DNA of 45,836 nt from Kumtagia ephedrae (GCF_003012745.1 NZ_PXYK01000039.1:1-45836); one strand, 5' to 3'. Counted from the stretch's first letter, positions 23,583 through 32,100 are shown. Program-made: numbers and translations. The notes: generated by a model not told the origin, from the sequence alone.

Positions 23583-25010
23583 ATGGGAACACGCACGGCA
23601 GAGGTAATGGCCGCGATCCGCGCCAGGGTGGCGAGCCGCGCGCTGGCGAGCGGCGACCGGCTGCCCTCCATCCGCACCTTTGCCGCCGTCATGGACGTGT
23701 CGCCGTCGACCGTCGTCGAAGCCTATGACCGGCTCGCCGCCGAGGGGCTGATCCGGGCGAGACCCGGCTCCGGCTTCTACGTGTCGACCATCGCCCCGCC
23801 GCTCACGCTGGCCGAGACCGGCCCGAAGCTCGACCGGGCGCTCGATCCGTTCTGGGTATCCCGCCAGTCGCTGGATGCCGATCCGGCTGTGGCCAAGCCC
23901 GGCTGCGGCTGGCTGCCGGCCGATTGGATGCCGAACGACGCGCTCCGCCGCGCCGTCCGCCGCCTTGCCAGGGCCGACGACGCGGTGCTCGCCGACTACG
24001 GCGCCACGCGCGGGCCGCTGGCGCTGCGCCGCCTGCTGTCGCGCCGGTTCGCCGGCGAAGGCCTGGAGGCGGGCCCCGACCAGATCCTGCTGACCGGATC
24101 GGGCACGCAGGCGATCGATCTCATCTGCCGCTTCCTGGTCAGGCCCGGCGACGCCGTGCTGGTCGACGATCCCAGCTACTTCAACTTCCAGGCGCTCCTG
24201 CGGGCCCATCAGGCGACGATCGTCGGCGTGCCCTATACGCCGGCCGGACCGGACGTGGAGCGTTTCGTCGAGGCCGCCACGGTGCACCGGCCGCGCCTCT
24301 ACATCACCAATTCCGCCCTGCACAATCCGACCGGGGCGACGCTCTCGCCGCAGACCGCCCACCGCCTGCTGAACGCCGCCGCGGCGCACGACATGACGAT
24401 CGTCGAGGACGACATCTTCGCCGATTTCGAGCCCGAGCCGTCGCCGCGCCTCGCCGCGCTCGACGGCCTGTCGCGGGTCATCCGCATCGGCAGCTTCTCC
24501 AAGACGTTGTCGGCCTCCATCCGCTGCGGCTATATCGCGGCGCGTCCCGATTGGATCGAGGCGCTGATCGACCTGCAGGTGGCGACGAGCTTCGGCGGCG
24601 TCAGCCCCGTCGCCGCCGAACTGGTGCTGGCGGCGCTCAGCGACGGCAGCTACCGCAAGCATCTGGAGGCGCTGCGGCGGCGGCTCGCCCGGGCCCGGCG
24701 CGACACGGCGGCAAGCCTGCGGATGCTCGGCATCTCGCCCTGGCTGCTGCCGCGCGGCGGCTTCTATCTGTGGTGCGGGCTGCCCGACGGGCGCGATGCG
24801 GCTGCGGTCGCCCGCGCCGCCCTGCGCGAGAACGTCTTGCTGGCGCCCGGCGACGTCTTCAGCGTCTCGCAGACCGCCACCGGCTTCATGCGCTTCAACG
24901 TCGCCCAGATGAGCGACGCCCGGATATTCGCCGTGCTGGAGCGCGTGTTGCGAGCGTCGGAAAGGGAGGCATCGGCACAGGCCGGCGGCAGTTTGCGGGC
25001 GGCGCGATGA
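23583..25010 (+). CDS. MocR-family transcriptional regulator (GntR DNA-binding plus aminotransferase-like domain)
   Basis: A 475-residue fusion of an N-terminal GntR winged helix (RLPSIRTFAAVMDVSPSTVV, AYDRLAAEGLIRARPGSGFY) to a fold-type I PLP-dependent aminotransferase-like domain. The PLP lysine is in IRIGSFSKTLSASIRCGYI; ITNSALHNPTGATLS and VEDDIFADF hold other cofactor contacts. Such proteins sense PLP-bound amines or amino acids. I prefer the ATG at 23583, which has GGCGGA upstream and leaves the putative operator untranslated. ATGs at 23541 and 23562 are in frame. Likely regulator of the divergent EamA gene and itself. Confidence 0.9.
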   Translation: MGTRTAEVMAAIRARVASRALASGDRLPSIRTFAAVMDVSPSTVVEAYDRLAAEGLIRARPGSGFYVSTIAPPLTLAETGPKLDRALDPFWVSRQSLDADPAVAKPGCGWLPADWMPNDALRRAVRRLARADDAVLADYGATRGPLALRRLLSRRFAGEGLEAGPDQILLTGSGTQAIDLICRFLVRPGDAVLVDDPSYFNFQALLRAHQATIVGVPYTPAGPDVERFVEAATVHRPRLYITNSALHNPTGATLSPQTAHRLLNAAAAHDMTIVEDDIFADFEPEPSPRLAALDGLSRVIRIGSFSKTLSASIRCGYIAARPDWIEALIDLQVATSFGGVSPVAAELVLAALSDGSYRKHLEALRRRLARARRDTAASLRMLGISPWLLPRGGFYLWCGLPDGRDAAAVARAALRENVLLAPGDVFSVSQTATGFMRFNVAQMSDARIFAVLERVLRASEREASAQAGGSLRAAR

Positions 25011-25089
25011 GGCGGATCGGCCAAGCCGCTCCGCGGACAGCGGTGCCTGGACGGGCCACCCTCATGCGAGCGGGGACGCTCGCGTCGAA

Positions 25090-25584
25090 CTACCAGTAAG
25101 GCGACGGCGGCTTGCCCGAAAACACCTCCGCTATGCGCCGGTGCGTCGCCGGCGTGGTCGCTTCCGGCAGGCGGTCGAGCGGGAAGAAGCCGGCCTCGGC
25201 GATCTCGCGGTCGGGCCTTTTCAGACCGGTCTGCGCGAACTGCTCGATCACATAGAAGGCGACATGGTCGCGGCGCGAGGCGTTGCGGTTGAAGTGCATG
25301 GATTTCAGCACAGGCGAGCCGACGGCGATGTTGCCTTCCTCCAGGCATTCGCGCGTCAGCGCCTCCTCCAGCGTCTCGCCGAGCTCGACGCCGCCGCCCG
25401 GAAGCTGCCAGCCCGGAACATAGGTGTGGCGGATGAGGAAGACGGCGTTGTTCGCCCGGTCTATGACCATGCCGCGCACCCCCAGCGTCATCGCCCGGCG
25501 CAGCAGGAAATAGCGGTGGAACAGTTTTGCGCGCAGCCCCGGCCAGCCGGTCTGCCGGAACCGCGCCTCGCCGGATGACATCAT
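25090..25584 (-). CDS. Nudix hydrolase
   Basis: A 164-residue Nudix protein. The box reads GGVELGETLEEALTRECLEE followed by GNI. It keeps the catalytic RE..EE residues but has Asn in place of the last conserved glycine. Before it come VFLIRHTYVPGWQLPGGG and an N-terminal helix (LFHRYFLLRRAMTLGVRGMV) common in alphaproteobacterial members. Substrate (nucleotide sugar, dinucleotide or oxidised NTP) cannot be read. It is convergent with the MocR gene and divergent from the metallophosphoesterase gene 47 bases away. Confidence 0.9.
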   Translation of the reverse strand: MMSSGEARFRQTGWPGLRAKLFHRYFLLRRAMTLGVRGMVIDRANNAVFLIRHTYVPGWQLPGGGVELGETLEEALTRECLEEGNIAVGSPVLKSMHFNRNASRRDHVAFYVIEQFAQTGLKRPDREIAEAGFFPLDRLPEATTPATHRRIAEVFSGKPPSPYW

Positions 25585-25631
25585 CGTGACCGGGGGTGGA
25601 AAGCGTCGGAACCGTACCGTAAGAAAGGTCG

Positions 25632-26573
25632 ATGCTCAGGCTCGCGCATATTTCCGATGTCCATCTGGGGCCGCTTCCCGATGTATCCTACCGCGAACTC
25701 GCTTCCAAGCGTGTCATCGGCTACGTCAACTGGCACCGCAGCCGCCGCCGGATCCTGACGCAGGGCACGGTCGGCGCCATCGTCGAGGCGATCCGGGCGG
25801 AGAAGCCCGACCATCTCGCCGTCACCGGCGACCTGGTCAACCTCGCCCTCGACAGCGAGCTGGAGCTGGCGCGGCTGTGGCTGGAGACGTTGGGCCGGCC
25901 GGAAGACGTTTCTGTGGTTCCCGGAAACCACGACGCCTATGTGCCGGGCGCCTTCGACAAGGCCTGCCGGCTGTGGGCGCCGTGGATGCGCGGCGACGGC
26001 TATGACGGGCCGGTCGGGCGCCTGACCTTTCCCTATCTCAGGGTGCGCGGCCAGGTGGCGCTGATCGGCGTGTCGACGGCGCGCGCCACCGCGCCGTTCA
26101 TGGCCAACGGCTTTTTTCGCGAGGAACAGGCGACACGGCTGGCGCGCCTGCTCGACGAGGCGGGGCGGAAAAAACTCTTCCGCGTCATCATGATCCATCA
26201 TCCGCCGGTGCGCGCCGCCGTGCAGCAGCACAAGCGGCTGTTCGGCATTGCCAACTTCCACAGGACCGTGCTGGCGCATGGTGCCGAGCTGGTGCTGCAC
26301 GGCCATTCGCACGATCCCACGCTCTACTGGATCGGCGAGCGCAAAAAGCCGATCCCGGTGGTCGGCGTGGCCGCCACGGGGCAGGGGCCGGGCGGCCGGC
26401 ACCCGGCGGCGCAGTACAATCTGGTCGAGATCTCCGGCGAGCCGGGCGCCTGGCACATCGGGCTGTCGCGGCACGGGCTGACGGACACGCTCGGCGCGGT
26501 GTCGGAGATCGAGACGCTCGACCTCGGCTCGCCGCGCCGCGCGCCGGCGCCCTTCGAGAACGCCGCCTCCTGA
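25632..26573 (+). CDS. Calcineurin-like metallophosphoesterase
   Basis: A 313-residue phosphoesterase with all metal-site motifs in order: ISDVHLG (residues 7-13), TGDLVN, PGNHDAY, IHHPPV and LHGHSHDP. The spacing between DVHLG and GDLVN is long for this family (~60 residues), with an Arg-rich insert SKRVIGYVNWHRSRRRIL. This subgroup resembles class III cyclic-nucleotide or lipid-A-type phosphoesterases, but I cannot name the substrate. There is no signal peptide, so it is cytoplasmic. Confidence 0.9.
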   Translation: MLRLAHISDVHLGPLPDVSYRELASKRVIGYVNWHRSRRRILTQGTVGAIVEAIRAEKPDHLAVTGDLVNLALDSELELARLWLETLGRPEDVSVVPGNHDAYVPGAFDKACRLWAPWMRGDGYDGPVGRLTFPYLRVRGQVALIGVSTARATAPFMANGFFREEQATRLARLLDEAGRKKLFRVIMIHHPPVRAAVQQHKRLFGIANFHRTVLAHGAELVLHGHSHDPTLYWIGERKKPIPVVGVAATGQGPGGRHPAAQYNLVEISGEPGAWHIGLSRHGLTDTLGAVSEIETLDLGSPRRAPAPFENAAS

Positions 26574-26600
26574 CACGCCGGCTCGCAGCCGAAAGCGAGG

Positions 26601-27209
26601 CTACTGAACGCCGCTGGTGAGCCGCTCCCACAGCAGCGCGATGGCGACCGCGAGGCCGAAGCCGATGCCGGTGACGAAGATCCACGCACCGGAGAGCACG
26701 GTCGACCAGACCTTGCGCTCGTGCAGCTTCGCCGCCGCCTCTTCCGGCGAGCGGGCGACAAGAACACCCTCCACCGCCGCGCTCATGTCGCCTTCCAGCA
26801 TCTGCTCACGCTCAACGATGCGCTCGGCGACGTAGCGGGTCACCCGGTCGGCTACAATCTGCATCTTCGGTGATTCGGCCAGCACCACGCGGCCGTTGCG
26901 GGTATCCTTGACGAAGCGGTAGGTGCGCCGGTCGCGCCCCATGGCGACGTGGCTGACCGCGTCGATCCACAGCCGCGGCTGCAGGCCCGACGAGATGGTG
27001 AAGTCGAAGCAGTCGACGTCGGCCGGCACTTCGGCGAAGACCGGCGCCAGCTCGGCGGCGAGGAGCTGCAACCGGACCCGCGTCGCCTCGCGCAGCTCGA
27101 CGACGACGTCGTCGCGATCCGCCGCGGCGTTCTTCACCTCGCGGATCGCGTCGGACAGTTTTCGGATCTGGGCGGCCGGTTGCTGGCCGTCGGCCCTGTC
27201 GTTCGCCAA
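26601..27209 (-). CDS. Hypothetical protein with C-terminal membrane anchor
   Basis: A 202-residue protein. The N-terminal helix is charged (IRKLSDAIREVKNAAADRDD), the middle has mixed sequence with DCFDFTISSGLQPRLWIDAV and TYRFVKDTRNGRVVLAES, and one membrane helix lies near the C-terminus (VLSGAWIFVTGIGFGLAVAI). The layout suggests a tail-anchored cytoplasmic protein. I recognise no named family. It is convergent with the metallophosphoesterase gene (27 bases apart). Confidence 0.7.
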   Translation of the reverse strand: MANDRADGQQPAAQIRKLSDAIREVKNAAADRDDVVVELREATRVRLQLLAAELAPVFAEVPADVDCFDFTISSGLQPRLWIDAVSHVAMGRDRRTYRFVKDTRNGRVVLAESPKMQIVADRVTRYVAERIVEREQMLEGDMSAAVEGVLVARSPEEAAAKLHERKVWSTVLSGAWIFVTGIGFGLAVAIALLWERLTSGVQ

Positions 27210-27557
27210 GGTCTGCTCCGGTTCGAGCGTGCGTCAGCAATATAGTTAACAGAATCCTGCGCCGAAACCAGCGCGTTCGATGTAGGCGCTTTCCTGCCGG
27301 GGAGATGCGAGCAAATCGGGCATAAGGCTTACCCCCACCCCTAACCCCTCCCCACAAGGGGGAGGGGACTGGCTCGCATCGCCGAGCGGCGCCAGCCGTC
27401 AATCGTTTCGCGCGGCATGGCAGCGGCAAAGTTCCCCTCCCCCTTGTGGGGAGGGGTTAGGGGTGGGGGTAATTGGGCTAGGCAACGCTTCCAGAATTTT
27501 CGTATGCGATTGCCCGGCGGTGAGGGAGCTGAAACCCGCGGACGGGACGCCGTTGGC
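27210..27557. other. Intergenic region containing a REPIN-like element
   Basis: About 350 bases between the start of the hypothetical gene and the 3' end of leuA. The main content is the 140-base inverted-repeat element at 27331-27470. Remnants atcgggcata (left, 27315-27324) and tatgcgat (right, 27503-27510) flank it. I see no gene here. Confidence 0.6.
27331..27470. repeat. REPIN-like element, copy 1
   Basis: Two 37-base arms, 27331-27367 and 27434-27470, are perfect reverse complements. Each arm contains its own C-rich/G-rich hairpin around cacaag. The 66-base centre resembles the centre of the second copy at 31919-32058 (shared tttcgcgcggc and gcggcaa-like blocks). Both copies are exactly 140 bases long, which suggests movement as a unit. 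Confidence 0.85.
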
Positions 27558-29264
27558 CTACCTTGCTCCGACGATGCGGTTCACCGCCGACACCACCGCC
27601 TCGAGGGAGGCGCCGACGATGTTGGTGCTGATGCCGGCGCCGAACAGCGTGCCGCCGGGATGCTCCATCTCGACATAGGAGATCGCCGCGGCGTTGGAGC
27701 CGTGCTGGATGGAGTGCTCGGAATAGTCGCGCACCGAGATGGCCAGCCCGACATGCCGCGACAGCGCGTCGACGAAACCGTCGACCGGGCCGTTGCCGGA
27801 GCCGCGGATCGTCACCTCCCTGCCGCCGTCCAAAATGGTCGCCTCGACGATGCGCCGGCCCTTCACCTCGGTGTCGGGATAGGTCTGGTGGTCGACGAAC
27901 TTAAGCCGCCCGTCGGGCTGGTCGATGTAGACCTCGCGGAAGCGCTCGTAGATGCGCTTGGCCGACAGTTCCTTGCCTTCGGCGTCGGTGATCGCCTGGA
28001 TGTCCTTGGAGAACTCGACCTGCAGGCTGCGCGGCAGATTGAGCCCGTAATCGGCCTGCAGCACATAGGCGATGCCGCCCTTGCCGGACTGCGAGTTGAT
28101 GCGGATGATCGCCTCGTAGCTGCGGCCGACATCCTGCGGGTCGATCGGCAGGTACGGCACTTCCCACAGCGCCTTGTTCGCCGTCCTGATCGCCTTCATG
28201 CCCTTGTTGATGGCGTCCTGGTGCGAGCCGGAGAAGGCGGTGTAGACCAGCTCGCCGACATAGGGATGCCGCTCGGGGATCTTGAGCTGGTTGGAATATT
28301 CGTAGACGTCCTTCATCCGGTTGATGTCGGAGCAGTCGAGCATGGGATCGACGCCCTGCGTGTACATGTTGAGCGCCAGCGTCACGACGTCGACATTGCC
28401 GGTGCGCTCGCCATTGCCGAACAGCGTGCCCTCGACGCGGTCGGCGCCTGCCATCAGGGCGAGCTCGGTGGCGGCGATGCCGGTGCCGCGGTCGTTGTGC
28501 GGATGCAGCGAGATGATCAGGTTGTCGCGGTTGTCGAGATGACGGATCATCCATTCGATCTGGTCGGCATAGATGTTGGGCGTCGCCATCTCGACGGTCG
28601 AGGGCAGGTTGACGATCAGCCTGTTCTCGGGCGTCGGCTTCACGATCTCGGCGACGGCGTTGCAGATCTCCAGCGCCACCTCCAGCTCGGTGCCGGTAAA
28701 GCTCTCCGGCGAATACTGGAAGCGGAAGCCGCCGCCGGACTTGGCCGCCATGTCGGTGATCATCTTGGCGGCGTCGGTGGCGATCTGCTTGATGCCGGCG
28801 ACGTCCTTCTGGAAGACGACGCGGCGCTGCAGCTCGCTGGTCGAGTTGTAGAAATGCACGATCGGGTTTTTCGCGCCCTGCAAGGCCTCGAAGGTGCGGG
28901 TGATCAGCTCCGGCCGGCACTGCACCAGCACCTGGAGCGACACGTCGTCCGGCACGTTGCCTTCCTCGATGCACCAGCGGGCGAAGTCGAAATCGGTCTG
29001 CGAGGCCGACGGGAAGCCAATCTCGATCTCCTTGAAGCCCATGTCGAGCAGGAGCTGGAACATGCGCGCCTTGCGCTCGTGGCCCATCGGGTCGACCAGC
29101 GCCTGGTTGCCGTCGCGCAGGTCGACGGAGCACCAGATCGGCGCCTTGTCGATGCGTTTTGACGGCCAGGTGCGGTCGGGCAGGCCGACGAGCGGATAGG
29201 GTTCGTATTTGGCCGCGGCGTTCGGCATGCCGTGCGCGGCGCGGATGCGGGTGGTCTGGTTCAT
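27558..29264 (-). CDS. leuA: 2-isopropylmalate synthase LeuA
   Basis: A 568-residue enzyme that condenses acetyl-CoA with 2-oxoisovalerate, the first committed step of leucine synthesis. The catalytic TIM barrel holds IWCSVDLRDGNQALVDPM (metal Asp), KEIEIGFPSASQTDFDF, and the HPHNDRGTG metal histidines. GNGERTGNVD follows. The last ~130 residues form the LeuA dimerisation/leucine-feedback domain (DGFVDALSRHVGLAISVRDY). Length and sequence fit the ~560-residue type found in rhizobia. A leucine-rich leader peptide and hairpins precede it by ~130-250 bases, so expression is probably attenuated by leucine supply. Confidence 0.96.
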   Translation of the reverse strand: MNQTTRIRAAHGMPNAAAKYEPYPLVGLPDRTWPSKRIDKAPIWCSVDLRDGNQALVDPMGHERKARMFQLLLDMGFKEIEIGFPSASQTDFDFARWCIEEGNVPDDVSLQVLVQCRPELITRTFEALQGAKNPIVHFYNSTSELQRRVVFQKDVAGIKQIATDAAKMITDMAAKSGGGFRFQYSPESFTGTELEVALEICNAVAEIVKPTPENRLIVNLPSTVEMATPNIYADQIEWMIRHLDNRDNLIISLHPHNDRGTGIAATELALMAGADRVEGTLFGNGERTGNVDVVTLALNMYTQGVDPMLDCSDINRMKDVYEYSNQLKIPERHPYVGELVYTAFSGSHQDAINKGMKAIRTANKALWEVPYLPIDPQDVGRSYEAIIRINSQSGKGGIAYVLQADYGLNLPRSLQVEFSKDIQAITDAEGKELSAKRIYERFREVYIDQPDGRLKFVDHQTYPDTEVKGRRIVEATILDGGREVTIRGSGNGPVDGFVDALSRHVGLAISVRDYSEHSIQHGSNAAAISYVEMEHPGGTLFGAGISTNIVGASLEAVVSAVNRIVGAR

Positions 29265-29410
29265 CTTGCTTCTCTCTGCGCTTCAGCCGCGGACATGGCG
29301 TCCGGCGAAGCTCTGAAGTGTTTTGCTGACTGGAGTGCGACTGGCAAGGAGCTGAGCCGCCCTCGGCGGCGCAACGACCGCCGGGCGCTCCTTCAGCGGG
29401 CCCGGCGGTC
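29265..29410 (-). promoter_or_regulatory. leuA attenuator region
   Basis: In the transcript an 11-bp hairpin (arms 29400-29410 and 29376-29386) has the leader stop codon in its loop, and its first arm overlaps the last leader codons. A second 6-bp hairpin follows (29365-29370 with 29356-29361). Part of the first hairpin's downstream arm (GGCGG) can pair instead with the second hairpin's upstream arm (CCGCC), as expected for mutually exclusive attenuator structures. No clear U-run follows, so the termination mechanism is unproven. Confidence 0.55.
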
Positions 29411-29512
29411 GCCGATAAGGCCGAGAAGCAGGATCGCGGAGGAGAGGGCGCGCAAGGTCGCCGACGCAAAGGCGCCGGTGCGGTGGGCTGCGCTGTCCGC
29501 GGACGGGTTCAT
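29393..29512 (-). CDS. Candidate leucine leader peptide LeuL
   Basis: A 39-codon frame starts at ATG 29512 and ends with TGA at 29393-29395. Its second half reads LRALSSAILLLGLIGDRRAR, with six leucine codons in the last 20, three of them consecutive. A hairpin arm overlaps its last codons. There is no ribosome binding site, but a promoter whose -10 box lies seven bases before the ATG predicts a leaderless RNA. The same layout is seen at trpL in this window. Too short and unusual to be found by ordinary gene callers. Confidence 0.65.
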   Translation of the reverse strand: MNPSADSAAHRTGAFASATLRALSSAILLLGLIGDRRAR

Positions 29513-29519
29513 GGGCGGC

Positions 29520-29548
29520 TTGATACAGGAGCGGGAGGGGAGAGGCAA
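29520..29548 (-). promoter_or_regulatory. Putative promoter of leuL-leuA
   Basis: On the minus strand TTGCCT (29543-29548), a 17-base spacer and TATCAA (29520-29525) are followed by seven bases and the leader ATG. Box spacing and distance to the ATG are identical to those at trpL (TTGCCC, 17, TATTGG, 7). Confidence 0.6.
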
Positions 29549-29670
29549 GGGTCTGCGGAGTTCTGTCCTGCAAGGCGGCTGGCTTGATACCCGGCCGGTA
29601 TCGGATTATCTGCGGCTCGCGCGGTAAGGCCGCCAAATCCATAACCCCCCCGAGACCGGAAGCCCGGCAG

Positions 29671-30711
29671 TTGCCATCCCTCCGAAAGACAGTCGACGCC
29701 GTGCTGGAGCGCCGCACCGGGGCCATTCCGGCGGTCGCCCTGTCGCTTGAGCAGCGGCTGACGCTGGTCGACCGGCATGGCGATTTCTCGCTGGCCTATT
29801 CGACCGCCGTCCAGGACGACCTGCGCTATTTCGGCGATGCCTCCGGCTACATCGCCTTCGGCAGCAAGATGGGCAGCGCGGTGGCGCTGGCCGATCCGGT
29901 GGCGGCGCCGGACGCGCGTGCAAAACTGATCCGCGACTTCGTGCGCGCGGCCGGCAATCCGTGCTTCGTGCAGATCGGCGAGGCGACGGCGCGGGAGCTT
30001 TCCGCGCTGGGCTACAAGGTCAACCGCATGGGCGTCGATACGCGGCTGATGCTGTCGCCGCAGAGCTTTGCCGGCCGCCGCAACGAGACGGTGCGCTATT
30101 CCGAACGCTGGCTGTTCAAGAACGGCTATGCGATCATCGAGGATGCCGGCGACCAGGCCTCGCTCGACCAGATCAAGCAGCTTTCGGAGCGCTGGCGGGC
30201 CGGGCGCATCGTCAGCCACCGCGAGATGCGCTTCCTCAACCGGCCGTTCCGGCCCCAGCTCGCCCCGGGGATGCGCCGCTTCCTGCTGATCGATCCGCAA
30301 GGCGTGGCGATTGCCGTGCTCGACTTCGACCCGGTCGCCGAGGAGGGCCGCACGGTCGGCTACACCACCTCGTTCAAGCGCAAGCTGCCGGGCACGACGC
30401 CGCATGCCGAGATCGGCCTCACAAAATTCGCCGCCGACCGGTTGCGCGACGAGGGGCTGGCGTTCGTGACGCTCGGCCTGTCGCCGCTCGCGGCGATAGA
30501 GGAAAGCGGCTTTGCCGAGAGCGCCGTGCTGCGCGGAGCGATGCGGCGGCTGTTCTCGTCCTCCTGGATCAACCGCCGCATCTTCAACCTGGAGGGTCAG
30601 GCGGCGTTCAAGCGGCGCTTTCACGGCACCGAGGAGCCGGTCTACGTCGCCTTCAGACGGCTGTCGCCGATGCAGATGCTGGCGATCCTGCGCCTCAGCA
30701 AGGCTTTCTGA
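29671..30711 (+). CDS. DUF2156 protein (MprF-like lysyl-transfer / GNAT-fold domain)
   Basis: A ~346-residue soluble protein resembling the C-terminal catalytic domain of MprF-type phosphatidylglycerol aminoacyltransferases (DUF2156, two GNAT folds). Phrases include SGYIAFGSKMGSAVALADPV, NPCFVQIGEATARELSALGY, LSERWRAGRIVSHREMRFL and VTLGLSPLAAIEESGF. The flippase membrane domain of full MprF is absent. The start is uncertain: TTG at 29671 with CCGGAAG upstream is my choice, but GTG 29701 and TTG 29584 are in frame. It is divergent from leuA and shares that control region. An aminoacyl-transfer role is inferred from fold only. Confidence 0.75.
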   Translation: MPSLRKTVDAVLERRTGAIPAVALSLEQRLTLVDRHGDFSLAYSTAVQDDLRYFGDASGYIAFGSKMGSAVALADPVAAPDARAKLIRDFVRAAGNPCFVQIGEATARELSALGYKVNRMGVDTRLMLSPQSFAGRRNETVRYSERWLFKNGYAIIEDAGDQASLDQIKQLSERWRAGRIVSHREMRFLNRPFRPQLAPGMRRFLLIDPQGVAIAVLDFDPVAEEGRTVGYTTSFKRKLPGTTPHAEIGLTKFAADRLRDEGLAFVTLGLSPLAAIEESGFAESAVLRGAMRRLFSSSWINRRIFNLEGQAAFKRRFHGTEEPVYVAFRRLSPMQMLAILRLSKAF

Positions 30712-30721
30712 CGGCGCCCGG

Positions 30722-31810
30722 TCAGGGTTTCACGGCGCGGGCCACCAGTCTTGCCAGTGCCGGGCCGAACAGCAGCACGAAGATCAGCCTTGCCGACTGC
30801 AACGCCATGATCAGCGACAGGTTCACGTTGCTCGACGCGGCGGCGATGATGGCGACCGAATCCAGCCCGCCCGGACTGGTGGCGAGATAGGCGGTCAGCG
30901 GGTCGATGCCGAGTTCGTGGCTGAGCAGCCACGCGATGCCGCCGCAGAACGCCATCAGCAGCAGGATCGACAGCGTGACCTGCGGCAGGACGCGCACCGC
31001 GTGCACCACGACGGCGCGGGTGAAGTTCAGCCCGATCGCCCAGCCGACCACCGCATAGCTCGCCGCCTTCAGCCATTCCGGGATCTGGAACGGCACGCCG
31101 GCGCCGAGATGCAGCGCCATGGCGATCAGCACGGCGCCGAGGAAATAGGGCGAGGGCAGGCGGACGGCCTTGCCGATGAACCCGGCCACGGCGGCGACAG
31201 CCAGCGTGGCGGCCAGCGCCGGCCAGTCGAGCGGCGGGAACCAGGCATGGGCCGGAACGCCGGGCGCCGGGGCATCGACCCACAGCCGCGCCACGAAGGC
31301 GGCGGCGAGCGTCACCATGACGACGCGCAGATACTGCATGAAGGCGACCAGCCGGGCGTCGGCCCCGAAAGCCTCAGCCATCAGCACCATGGCCGTTGCC
31401 CCGCCGGGCGCCGAGCCCCAGACGGCGGTCGAGCCCGGCAGGATGCCAAGACGGCTGATCGACCAGCCGAGAAAGCTCGAGGCGACAAGCGTCGAGCCCA
31501 CCGAGAACAGGATGATCGGCCAGGCGGTCAGGAAGGACTTGAAGATGGTGATGTCGATCGAGGTGGCGACCAGGCAGCCGACCACCGCCTGTCCGACGCC
31601 GAAGATCGGGCGCGGCATGCGGATCGTCGCGCCGGCGGCGCCGGCGCAGACGGCGATCAGCATAGGGCCGATCAGCGCGGCGGCGGGGAAGTCGATGCCG
31701 GTGAGCAGCAGCAACAGAACGGCCGAGCCGGCTGCCAGCAGGCACCATTGCAGCGGCTTGGGCAGATTGGTGAGGGGACCTGGAAGCGGCGCGGCGGGGG
31801 AAGGGGCCAT
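30722..31810 (-). CDS. AbrB-family membrane protein (putative ammonia monooxygenase type)
   Basis: A 362-residue integral membrane protein with about ten helices in two repeats, matching the AbrB duplication family (COG3180; old annotation 'ammonia monooxygenase'). Each repeat has a Gly/Pro-rich signature: ILPGSTAVWGSAPGGATAMV in the first and TAYLATSPGGLDSVAIIAA in the second. The start at 31810 follows AGGAG. No biochemical function is established; a transporter role is likely. It is convergent with the DUF2156 gene (10 bases apart), and a REPIN-like element lies upstream. Confidence 0.85.
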   Translation of the reverse strand: MAPSPAAPLPGPLTNLPKPLQWCLLAAGSAVLLLLLTGIDFPAAALIGPMLIAVCAGAAGATIRMPRPIFGVGQAVVGCLVATSIDITIFKSFLTAWPIILFSVGSTLVASSFLGWSISRLGILPGSTAVWGSAPGGATAMVLMAEAFGADARLVAFMQYLRVVMVTLAAAFVARLWVDAPAPGVPAHAWFPPLDWPALAATLAVAAVAGFIGKAVRLPSPYFLGAVLIAMALHLGAGVPFQIPEWLKAASYAVVGWAIGLNFTRAVVVHAVRVLPQVTLSILLLMAFCGGIAWLLSHELGIDPLTAYLATSPGGLDSVAIIAAASSNVNLSLIMALQSARLIFVLLFGPALARLVARAVKP

Positions 31811-31918
31811 GGCTCCTTCTAGACCGTTGCGGGGCCGGCTGTCAGCCCGTGCAGGCATTTCCTTCCGCCGGACAGGACGATCGCATAAGGAGTTTGCGGA
31901 CACGTTGCTCGGCGAGGT

Positions 31919-32058
31919 ACCCCCACCCCTAACCCCTCCCCGCAAGGGGGAGGGGAATCTTGCTGGCTCTCCGCGAGGCGCCAATCGTCAACGGTTTCGC
32001 GCGGCGTAGCGGCAGCAAGTCCCCCTCCCCCTTGTGGGGAGGGGTTAGGGGTGGGGGT
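31919..32058. repeat. REPIN-like element, copy 2
   Basis: 37-base arms at 31919-31955 and 32022-32058 are reverse complements with one mismatch. Their sequence and the element's total length (140 bases) match copy 1 at 27331-27470. It sits between the AbrB gene start and the 3' end of the MoaD-like gene. Outside it lie atcgcata (31880-31887) and tatgcgat (32066-32073), which are reverse complements of each other. Confidence 0.85.
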
Positions 32059-32100
32059 AATTCCATATGCGATTGGCTCTGCCGCCGCGGCCGCCGGTGC

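Noticed and set aside
27417-29162. Plus-strand frame of 581 codons opposite leuA
   Set aside because: A shadow of leuA; it begins inside a REPIN-like arm and shows no domain.
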